Assembly (NCBI RefSeq): GCF_963676685.1
Contig: NC_092346.1
Location: 71,997,821-72,061,820 of the forward strand
Reading direction: 5' to 3'
Length of the DNA stretch: 64,000 bases
DNA from: Mytilus edulis
Taxonomy: Eukaryota > Mollusca > Bivalvia > Mytilida > Mytilidae
How positions within the stretch are numbered: position 1 is the stretch's first letter; each line of letters opens with the position of its first letter. Below the pieces are notes generated by a model. The model was not told the DNA's origin and did no database searches. It saw only the letters and a list, made by a program, of their open reading frames with translations. Shown here piece by piece: positions 60,801 through 64,000 of the stretch. A program made the position numbers and the translations under genes.

Positions 60801-60893
60801 CTTAAATGTTACCATTGTTTAGCAAGTAACCTTTTATATCTTTTTTTAGATTATGATGATGATGTTGATATATATGATGTAGAAGATGATTGA
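27685..60893 (+). CDS. BRF1: Transcription factor IIIB 90 kDa subunit BRF1 (18 coding exons)
   Basis: The spliced frame is 1,959 nt, 652 residues (human 677). Exons: 27685-27871, 28165-28242, 29441-29614, 33169-33200, 34848-34920, 45719-45868, 46997-47090, 48614-48752, 49080-49185, 51326-51538, 52854-52915, 55030-55111, 56255-56316, 56721-56932, 57859-57913, 58391-58505, 60204-60284, 60850-60893. Domains: TFIIB-type zinc ribbon (Cys7, 10, 26, 29); two cyclin folds (~90-270) with [17 protein letters not shown] and [22 protein letters not shown] motif (~398); BRF1/TBP-binding block (~425-535, [16 protein letters not shown] to [11 protein letters not shown]); acidic tail ending VEDD. BRF1 bridges TBP, BDP1 and Pol III at tRNA and 5S promoters in the nucleus. 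All junctions keep frame; all introns are GT-AG except intron 3 (AT-AC). BTBD6 lies antisense in intron 5. Confidence 0.97.
28165..28242 (+). CDS. BRF1: BRF1 exon 2
   Basis: Residues 63-88: [20 protein letters not shown] and TVTYEN, the linker between ribbon and first cyclin fold. Acceptor ttttttag, donor gtaaat; phase 1 on both sides. Confidence 0.92.
28243..29440 (+). other. BRF1 intron 2 with a dispersed repeat
   Basis: 1,198 bp. The segment 28835-28985 is a copy of the repeat that is split by R1 at 18010-18285 and gives its uninterrupted form. Nothing else recognised. Confidence 0.7.
29441..29614 (+). CDS. BRF1: BRF1 exon 3: first cyclin fold, ends at an AT-AC donor
   Basis: Residues 89-146: [18 protein letters not shown] through [20 protein letters not shown] to GTP plus one base. 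No GT at the homology boundary; the next bases are ATATCCTT. The open frame runs on to a TGA at 29641, but that extension is not conserved. Phase 1 out. Confidence 0.93.
31304..31468 (+). other. Unidentified 54-residue frame, zinc-knuckle-like
   Basis: Starts [12 protein letters not shown], then [16 protein letters not shown] (C-x2-C...H-x-C) and ends with a basic stretch [11 protein letters not shown]. The Cys/His spacing and nuclear-localisation-like tail look protein-like. It lies in the TTAA element. May be a relic of a transposase or chance; no family assigned. Confidence 0.25.
32412..32606 (+). other. Unidentified open frame in the TTAA element
   Basis: From the first ATG, about 64 codons including [20 protein letters not shown] and [16 protein letters not shown]. 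Composition is less AT-biased than the surroundings and resembles protein sequence, but I recognise no family. Probably a fragment of the element's own gene or captured sequence. Confidence 0.25.
33169..33200 (+). CDS. BRF1: BRF1 exon 4 (32-nt microexon)
   Basis: Residues 147-157, [11 protein letters not shown]. It is bounded by the AC of the U12 intron and a GT donor (cag|gtatgt). Easily missed by gene finders, because no AG precedes the correct boundary. Confidence 0.92.
33503..34735 (-). mobile_element. T-family element (TATACGACCG type), minus strand
   Basis: Read on the minus strand it shares the tandem-core text (tagtttctagacaataact, gggattgagtttgggg-like, ccaaaa) and the 3' module ctgttcagggtt, ctgtggtc, then a GC-rich end (tgcgctcagcaaagcat) with copies at 35384, 42731 and 51604. 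It fills most of BRF1 intron 4 and lies 112 bp upstream of exon 5. Confidence 0.75.
34848..34920 (+). CDS. BRF1: BRF1 exon 5
   Basis: Residues 158-181, [20 protein letters not shown] and IPAI. Acceptor atcctttcag, donor gtaata; phase 0 in, phase 1 out. Bracketed by inverted copies of the T-family element. Confidence 0.94.
35269..35342 (+). repeat. Tandem duplication of a ~38-bp segment
   Basis: cacagtccactgaacatag followed by aaaatgatagtgtatgtagg occurs twice head to tail. It lies just before the T-family start hairpin and may be part of that family's leader. Confidence 0.85.
35384..36265 (+). mobile_element. T-family element, plus strand
   Basis: Starts with a hairpin (ATACGACC ... GGATCGTAT, 35384-35415), has repeated ~150-bp units (ccaaaaacaagcatttttg, gacaataacttgtgt, ccataac) and ends gttcagggttcaacctctgcg, gtcctatgagcctgcgctcagc. 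Forms an inverted pair with 33503-34735 around exon 5. Confidence 0.78.
37430..37590 (+). repeat. Dispersed repeat module shared with 985-1175
   Basis: tccaccattttctacattt, gcctgtaccaagtcagga, gacagttgtt, tttgattttgcca and ctttccgattgaattttc. A diverged copy lies at 985-1175. It abuts the 3' end of BTBD6. Confidence 0.75.
37624..37629 (-). terminator. Poly(A) signal of the BTBD6-like gene
   Basis: AATAAA on the minus strand, 58 bp after the BTBD6 stop, implying a very short 3'UTR. Confidence 0.6.
37687..38719 (-). CDS. BTBD6: BTBD6-like exon 2 (end of BTB, BACK, PHR)
   Basis: Acceptor (minus strand) tttatatttcag before GTACTTGTATTGTGATG; stop TAA at 37689-37687. Encodes residues 152-495 without a further intron. 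Confidence 0.93.
37687..39886 (-). CDS. BTBD6: BTB-BACK-PHR protein, BTBD6/BTBD3 type, nested in BRF1
   Basis: Two exons (39886-39432 and 38719-37687) join in phase 2 to 495 residues. A ~83-residue non-conserved N-terminus precedes a BTB domain (~85-195: [57 protein letters not shown]), a BACK domain (~200-330) and a PHR domain (342-495: [47 protein letters not shown]). Such proteins are CUL3 adaptors; vertebrate BTBD6 promotes degradation of the transcriptional repressor PLZF during neurogenesis. The ATG lies immediately after a candidate acceptor (tttttgcag|ATG), so a 5' exon probably exists. BTBD6 versus BTBD3 cannot be separated by sequence alone; linkage to BRF1 favours BTBD6. Confidence 0.92.
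38720..39431 (-). other. BTBD6-like intron
   Basis: 712 bp, GT-AG on the minus strand (gtaaat ... tttcag). No feature inside. Confidence 0.9.
39432..39886 (-). CDS. BTBD6: BTBD6-like exon 1 (N-terminus and start of BTB)
   Basis: ATG at 39886-39884; donor ctactcag|gtaaat. Residues 1-151 plus two bases. The intron interrupts the BTB domain at LLR|YLYCDE. Confidence 0.9.
39990..41470 (+). repeat. Three R1-type copies upstream of BTBD6
   Basis: A diverged copy at 39990-40230 (agatgtggtataactgcc), one at 40483-40690 (agctctacttaagacc, aacaatgagcaaagcccata) and a subfamily copy at 41296-41470 (gaagatgtggtatgagtgcc, ctctccatccaagtcac). They occupy the likely promoter side of BTBD6. Confidence 0.75.
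41987..42112 (+). other. Small frame with a membrane-anchor-like segment
   Basis: 41 codons: basic start ([16 protein letters not shown]), then ~20 hydrophobic residues ([16 protein letters not shown]). It resembles the anchor of a type II Golgi enzyme but stops at HIVP. No partner exon identified; could be chance in AT-rich DNA. Confidence 0.18.
42731..45445 (+). mobile_element. T-family element, long plus-strand copy with tandem cores
   Basis: Opens with a 9-bp-stem hairpin (TATACGACC / GGTCGTATA, 42731-42766). Four ~160-bp units (aaaggaaggttgggattg at ~42885, 43045, 43205, 43366) are followed by ~125-bp units with aaggtccaaagggtccaaa. It ends ctgcggtcgtataaagctgc and gccctgcggagcacctgg, where CGGTCGTATA inverts the start. 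The hairpin start, tandem cores and GC-rich terminal hairpin suggest a Helentron-derived, pearl-like non-autonomous element. Interrupted by a TTAA MITE. Confidence 0.75.
43815..44420. mobile_element. 606-bp TTAA MITE nested in the T-family element
   Basis: TIRs GGGCATATGATACAG and CTGTATCGTATGCCC (one mismatch), flanked by TTAA at 43811-43814 and 44421-44424. The neighbouring tandem unit (ggtctacattaaggtccaaa, ~43550) shows the uninterrupted site, so the TTAA duplication is directly visible. No coding. TTAA targets fit piggyBac or Kolobok families. Confidence 0.92.
45719..45868 (+). CDS. BRF1: BRF1 exon 6
   Basis: Residues 182-231: [20 protein letters not shown], then [20 protein letters not shown] and [10 protein letters not shown], among the most conserved BRF1 blocks. 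Phase 1 in and out. Confidence 0.96.
45869..46996 (+). other. BRF1 intron 6: R1 copy and a foldback
   Basis: An R1 subfamily copy (45912-46175) begins 44 bp after the donor. A 127-bp foldback lies at 46845-46971. The frame 46441-46695 has no recognised domain. Confidence 0.8.
46845..46971. repeat. 127-bp foldback (hairpin) in BRF1 intron 6
   Basis: Three nested stems: TGACTGG / CCAGTCA outside, a 21-bp stem with one mismatch (46861-46881 with 46935-46955), and CAACTATTGC / GCAATAGTTG inside. It ends 25 bp before exon 7. Confidence 0.85.
46997..47090 (+). CDS. BRF1: BRF1 exon 7: end of second cyclin fold
   Basis: Residues 232-262: [20 protein letters not shown] and [11 protein letters not shown]. 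Acceptor atatttcag, donor gtacat; phase 1 in, 2 out. Confidence 0.95.
47331..47890 (+). mobile_element. Solo R2 copy in BRF1 intron 7
   Basis: Same start (gaataaaattgagaatgg) and end (cccgttaggggt) as 12214-12734 and nearly identical in between. It has a 36-bp segment (tctagccaatgtagaaaag...) absent from the other copy. No RT remains, so it is a solo flank-repeat copy. Confidence 0.9.
47895..48383. mobile_element. Tc1/mariner-type MITE with very long TIRs
   Basis: Ends CAGTTGTTGGACAAAAG and CTTTTGTCCTACGACTG, flanked by TA (47893-47894, 48384-48385). Inverted arms extend ~200 bp each (ttcccactcaaaaaatgtcc / ggacatttttgagtgggaa; accataagatgcagaaat / atttctgcatcttatg), so the 489-bp element is nearly one hairpin. 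It sits directly at the 3' edge of the R2 copy. Confidence 0.9.
48614..48752 (+). CDS. BRF1: BRF1 exon 8
   Basis: Residues 263-309: [20 protein letters not shown] and [12 protein letters not shown], matching the [20 protein letters not shown] block of human BRF1. Phase 2 in, 0 out. Confidence 0.95.
49080..49185 (+). CDS. BRF1: BRF1 exon 9
   Basis: Residues 310-344: [20 protein letters not shown], then [15 protein letters not shown]. Donor cta|gttagt is chosen over cct|gtagga because only it gives phase 1, required by exon 10. This part of the family is poorly conserved, so the 3' boundary is less certain. Confidence 0.78.
49186..51325 (+). other. BRF1 intron 9, no recognised feature
   Basis: 2.1 kb of AT-rich sequence without an identifiable repeat end, RNA gene or open frame of interest. 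Confidence 0.6.
51326..51538 (+). CDS. BRF1: BRF1 exon 10
   Basis: Residues 345-415, starting [20 protein letters not shown] and including the conserved [14 protein letters not shown]. Acceptor attccttttcag; phase 1 in and out. Confidence 0.93.
51604..52745 (+). mobile_element. T-family element in BRF1 intron 10
   Basis: 5' hairpin 51604-51636 (TATACGACCGCAAAA / TTTTGCGTTTGTATA), core text shared with other copies, and 3' end cactgcggtcgtataaagct, gcgtcctgcggagcatctgg. A second hairpin-like pair surrounds 52110-52190 (gggaggtaatcc / gattacctccct). Confidence 0.8.
52854..52915 (+). CDS. BRF1: BRF1 exon 11: start of TBP-binding block
   Basis: Residues 416-436, [20 protein letters not shown] then K; the GELDL-GIDD motif is diagnostic. 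Phase 1 in, 0 out. Confidence 0.96.
52916..55029 (+). other. BRF1 intron 11 with R1 and R2 fragments
   Basis: R1 subfamily copy at 54163-54350 (gaagatgtggtatgagtgcc) followed directly by an R2 copy at 54355-54590 (aaaattgagaatgg, ggaaacagggaatgtg). The 53040-53880 part has no identifiable feature. Confidence 0.75.
55030..55111 (+). CDS. BRF1: BRF1 exon 12
   Basis: Residues 437-463: [20 protein letters not shown] then DYLKALE, equivalent to human [20 protein letters not shown]. Phase 0 in, 1 out. Confidence 0.95.
55112..56254 (+). other. BRF1 intron 12, no recognised feature
   Basis: 1.1 kb, AT-rich with homopolymer T runs near 55641. No repeat end recognised. Confidence 0.6.
56255..56316 (+). 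CDS. BRF1: BRF1 exon 13 (charged helix)
   Basis: Residues 464-484: [20 protein letters not shown] then K. Low-complexity charged helix as in the family's EKEARIAKEKELG segment. Phase 1 in, 0 out. Confidence 0.92.
56622..56690 (+). repeat. R2 fragment 30 bp before exon 14
   Basis: aaaattgagaatggaaatgg, ggaatgtgtcaaagagacaa and cccaaccata. Ends close to the polypyrimidine region of exon 14. Confidence 0.85.
56721..56932 (+). CDS. BRF1: BRF1 exon 14: end of TBP-binding block
   Basis: Residues 485-554: [10 protein letters not shown], then [20 protein letters not shown] and NYEVL. Acceptor atatcttatag. Phase 0 in, 2 out. Confidence 0.95.
56933..57858 (+). other. BRF1 intron 14, no recognised feature
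   Basis: 926 bp of AT-rich sequence, nothing recognised. Confidence 0.6.
57859..57913 (+). CDS. BRF1: BRF1 exon 15
   Basis: Residues 555-573, [19 protein letters not shown]. Low conservation; supported by phase (2 in, 0 out) and clean splice sites (tttgtag, gtaagg). Confidence 0.82.
58391..58505 (+). CDS. BRF1: BRF1 exon 16
   Basis: Residues 574-611, with [14 protein letters not shown] matching human VLVESGPVSYHADE. Phase 0 in, 1 out. Confidence 0.94.
58506..60203 (+). other. BRF1 intron 16 with a pogo-like element
   Basis: 1.7 kb; the second half is the TA-flanked element at 59186-60044. The first half holds nothing recognisable. Confidence 0.8.
59186..60044. mobile_element. Tc1/mariner-type element, pogo/Tigger-like ends
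   Basis: Ends CAGTAGACTCCACC and GGCCGGAGTCTACTG, flanked by TA (59184-59185 and 60045-60046). Further subterminal repeats (taatcggata, cggataatcgaatatcgg, tatccgatt). At 859 bp without a transposase frame it is non-autonomous. Confidence 0.88.
60204..60284 (+). CDS. BRF1: BRF1 exon 17: acidic tail
   Basis: Residues 612-638: [20 protein letters not shown] then LGHPTDI. Phase 1 in and out; donor gtgagt. Confidence 0.94.
60850..60893 (+). CDS. BRF1: BRF1 exon 18: C-terminus
   Basis: Residues 639-652, [14 protein letters not shown], stop TGA at 60891-60893. Matches the acidic D/Y-rich end of vertebrate BRF1. Confidence 0.94.
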
Positions 60894-60897
60894 TAGA

Positions 60898-60907
60898 AAT
60901 AAATAAA
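60898..60907 (+). terminator. Candidate poly(A) signals after BRF1
   Basis: Two overlapping AATAAA hexamers begin 5 bp after the stop codon. Unless the 3'UTR is extremely short, another signal such as AATAAA at 61700 is used. Confidence 0.35.
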
Positions 60908-61799
60908 CTGTAAAATCTCCCAAGATGTTGATGAGTTCATCTTATGACCGAGCTATCCAAACGTACAGGGTCACATAGATGATAGAATATAACAGACAAA
61001 GATGGACAAACCAGATTGATATATAAATGTGTAACATGTGACAAATAAGATGATTACTTTTTTACTTTCATAGCAAATATGGTGTAATGACTACAAAAAG
61101 GTTTAGGATGCTCATACTCTCCTAAACCAAAAGACTAGATTTTGATGATTTTTTTTCAAGATAGTTAGGAACTAATTCCATAATGTACTAGAAGCATGTG
61201 ATGTGTATAAGAATGATTTATTTAAAAGAGGAATAGTGTGTAGAAGTGTGTTCTTTGAATCGGTTAATAATGTACTGTCCTTTCAAAGTCAGTAAATAAG
61301 CCTTGTGTCCTACCCTTGCCATATTTTCCAGAGAACTCTATCAGTTTATAGTGAGCTGTGACAGAAGTGGCATTATTACATTTGTTGAGCTGATACTTTA
61401 ATTATCTTATTTAATAGATTAGAATGATATGTTGGATTTCACTGAGCAAAACAAATTGAAATGAGGGGTTGTTGAAAACTTGTCAGCTCTGATTATAGTT
61501 TTATTAATTTTCTTCTGTTTTCATGTCACATTTTTAAAACTTATGCTTGTTTATTATTAACCAATACCAAATTGCCACTGTATGAAAAAGATACATTTTG
61601 TTTTGTAATTTTTAGGAGAAAAAAATCAGTGCTGCGTGACTTGTCAAAGTAGACTTTCAAATTTTCAAAACTAAACTGTCTATAAATAAGAAATTGAGGA
61701 ATAAAACTAATTTTTAAGACACAGGTGTGATGAAAAGTAGGATGTGTGAGTGCAGTAATTAAGGAAGGGGATGATTAATTTTTATAGGATATTTCCTTA
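60908..61799. other. BRF1 3' flank, probably 3'UTR
   Basis: Unique-looking AT-rich sequence lacking repeat ends, with AATAAA at 61700-61705. Plausibly the BRF1 3'UTR, but unproven. Confidence 0.4.
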
Positions 61800-61904
61800 A
61801 TAGTTATCCCACAAGACGCAGTGTGTCAGTGTAAGATCACCCCGATGGCCGGAGGCCAGAGGGTGATCTAACACTGACACACCAAGTCCGAATGGGATAA
61901 CTAT
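61800..61904. repeat. 105-bp foldback
   Basis: Outer perfect 12-bp arms ATAGTTATCCCA / TGGGATAACTAT (61800-61811, 61893-61904). An inner 21-bp stem with one mismatch joins tgtgtcagtgtaagatcaccc to gggtgatctaacactgacaca around a gatggccggaggcc tip. Confidence 0.9.
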
Positions 61905-61905
61905 T

Positions 61906-62570
61906 TTACATCCCAGCTGTTTTAGATTAGACGGAAAACCATTTACAATTCATAAAATCTAGTTTAGAATGCCACACAACCATTATAATATACTTTATAT
62001 ATTACTATATGATGTATACCCTTAATGACCCTCAAACACGATGAGTAGATATCAAATAATGTTAACTCGCCCCACTTGCCAATCAGCCCACACTATATCG
62101 CCAATTTATAAAAAAATCGTCCCACTCTTGTTTACTGACTCGCCCCACTTTTGAAAAAGTGTAAAATCAAATTGAACAATCAGTCTGAAAACTCACTTAT
62201 TCATGTTATTAACGATAAAGGTTTAAACCCCACTGAATAAAGGTTTAACAACTCGCCCCACTTATATACAGATCTTGCTTCCTTTAAGTATGTCAAATTA
62301 CTATTAATTCGTATCCAGTCGTCCTGGTGTAGTGGTATGTGTCGTGGCTTGATATTTTAAAGGTCTTGAGTTCGAATCCCAGCATATACATTGGATTTTT
62401 TCCGTTTTTTCCGTATAATTAATTATAAGTTTTATAGTGGATTTGACATTCCCGCCAAAATGTTATAGAACAAAGGAAAGCATGCATAAAAAGTAGCTCA
62501 AACTGGGGTGATCTGGTAGGGGTGATCCGGCTCAGATCACCCCTGTTAGAACAAAGGAGCTGGGATGTAA
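61906..62570. mobile_element. TIR element carrying a tRNA-like Pol III module
   Basis: 13-bp perfect ends TTACATCCCAGCT / AGCTGGGATGTAA (61906-61918, 62558-62570). The interior has repeated actcgccccactt motifs, a tRNA-like segment (62330-62400) and ggggtgatc motifs shared with the adjacent 61800 foldback. The two may be parts of one composite. Confidence 0.7.
62330..62400 (+). repeat. tRNA-like segment (SINE head or tRNA pseudogene)
   Basis: An A-box-like tggtgtagtggtatgtg and a strong B box gagttcgaatcccag spaced ~33 bp apart. The acceptor and T stems do not pair properly, so it is not a functional tRNA gene. Likely a SINE head. Confidence 0.5.
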
Positions 62571-64000
62571 TAGTACTTATCATTCTGTAAATTCAATTGC
62601 AATACGGAAGATAAGATATATCAGAAGATTTTTTTGATAAAGTACAGAACTTTCTTGTTTGGAACAAACTTAAATATAATTTAATACTAGCTATACAAAC
62701 ATGATTTGTCACCGCGATATAGCCTTTTTGTGCTAATGCGGCGTAAAGCAACCAACAATCAATCAATCAAACATGATTTGAATATCATTTAATACTAGCT
62801 ATATAAACATTATTTGATCAAATTACATGTACTACAAATTTATCACTGTTGTTTGGATTGGTGAATATTTTTTTATTATTTCAAAATTTTTCCTGTTGGT
62901 CATTTGAGAGTTATGGGATTTTTAACATTCATATTTGACTTAATATTTACATGACTAAGTATTTCTATAGAGCCATTAATTTGCTTTTGATTAAGATAAA
63001 TGACTTATAATTTAAAGATCCTATTTTATTTAATGCAACAATTTCAATATGCACATGCACAATAAGGATACTTGTATCATGTGCTCTTGGCACAGCTGTT
63101 TATTATTAATGGTACATTTAATAATAACATGCTATTAGCTGTTTATTTGTAAAAGTACATTTAATTACAAGTTCTTAGTCATATAATTGCAATAATAAAC
63201 CATACTATTCCATCAAATATGAGCTGTTAACATTATAAAATTAGAATTTCAAAAAAAGTTTGGAGAAAATCACATTTATGATTATGCATGAAATTATTTT
63301 ATAAAAACCTACTGATTTTTACCAATATTCTTTTTTACTGCAAATAAAAGAAAATATTATGTAGAGACATCATGCAGGAGAATTTATTATGTTTTGAAGT
63401 TATAATTTTAATATTTTCTGGTGGTAAATAATGTTTTTTTGTAATATGGTTCAGAGCTGATCAGTCTAATTTAAATATATAAGTTATTGGGGGCCCATGC
63501 TAAATTTTTAGAATATTACTGAAAAATCGAAAAATAAAGCAACATTTCACATTTTTGCATTAAAAATATCAAGCCTGAAGCGCAAATGTAAAGAGTTTTA
63601 ACAAAAACAAAAAAAATATGAATATTACTTTCTGACAGTCTAATATTTTATGAACAACTAAGGATGTTATTTGGTAGATTTATCATACTTTTTTATTTTC
63701 CGTTTGAGGGTCTCAAAAAGGGGCCTTATCTCCTGCTTTATAGAATATTTATTATAACAGGTACACTATACATTTACACAACATTCTGATAAGTACTTTC
63801 TGAAATGTATATTTTATATGTGTTTGTTATCTGTTCATTAGGTTTTGTAATACATGTAGTTGTTTAATGAAAACAATAGAAAATAAAATTACAAAACATG
63901 TTCAGTTCTATGAAAATAAGGTAGATGAACCCTATCATACAGACATGTTTACCTTACAACCTTTCCATACACCAGATTAAGTTTACTTGCAGCATATTGT
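62571..64000. other. Non-coding right end
   Basis: A bivalve-style repeat tail (tagcctttttgtgctaatgc, ggcgtaaagcaacc, aatcaatcaatcaaac) lies at ~62715-62775. The remainder is AT-rich without a gene. Confidence 0.5.

Noticed and set aside
62330-62400. Functional tRNA gene
   Set aside because: A and B boxes are present but acceptor and T stems do not pair and no proper anticodon arm can be drawn.

Overview
The window looks like nuclear DNA of a bivalve mollusc, most likely a mussel (Mytilus or a close relative). The genes have metazoan GT-AG introns, the sequence is AT-rich, and most of it is interspersed repeats of kinds I associate with bivalves. These include tandem-core elements with hairpin ends, TIR foldback elements, a Helitron, and non-LTR and probable Penelope-like reverse transcriptase remnants. 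The species call is inference from repeat style, not a database match.

Four protein-coding genes can be reconstructed. (1) A CCDC97 homologue lies on the + strand (8100-11698, 4 coding exons, 363 aa). (2) A C14orf119-like (DUF4508) gene lies on the - strand (17127-16807, one coding exon, 106 aa). (3) BRF1, the TFIIIB subunit that recruits RNA polymerase III, lies on the + strand (27685-60893). Its 18 coding exons join without a frame break into 652 aa and cover the zinc ribbon, both cyclin repeats, the TBP-binding block and the acidic tail. (4) A BTBD6/BTBD3-type BTB-BACK-PHR gene lies on the - strand (39886-37687, 2 coding exons, 495 aa), nested inside the 10.8-kb fifth intron of BRF1.

Layout: 1-6.9 kb holds a 21-bp tandem array and degenerate LINE fragments. 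6.9-8.0 kb is a Helitron with recognisable ends, just upstream of CCDC97 (8.1-11.7 kb). 12.1-15.5 kb is a nested repeat complex: a probable Penelope-like RT element interrupted by a tandem-core element. C14orf119 is at 16.8-17.2 kb. 18-27 kb is almost entirely repeats, including a ~3-kb inverted repeat with CGAAA-rich arms. BRF1 with nested BTBD6 fills 27.7-60.9 kb, and its introns are packed with mobile elements. The last 3 kb is non-coding with a foldback/TIR composite.

Two points deserve most attention. BRF1 intron 3 is a textbook U12-type AT-AC intron: ATATCCTT donor, TCCTTAAT branch site and an AC acceptor that restores the conserved reading frame exactly. It has absorbed a 2.8-kb TTAA-flanked element ending 87 bp before the splice site. 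The antisense nesting of BTBD6 within BRF1 resembles the BRF1-BTBD6 arrangement I recall at human 14q32.33, which suggests very old linkage.
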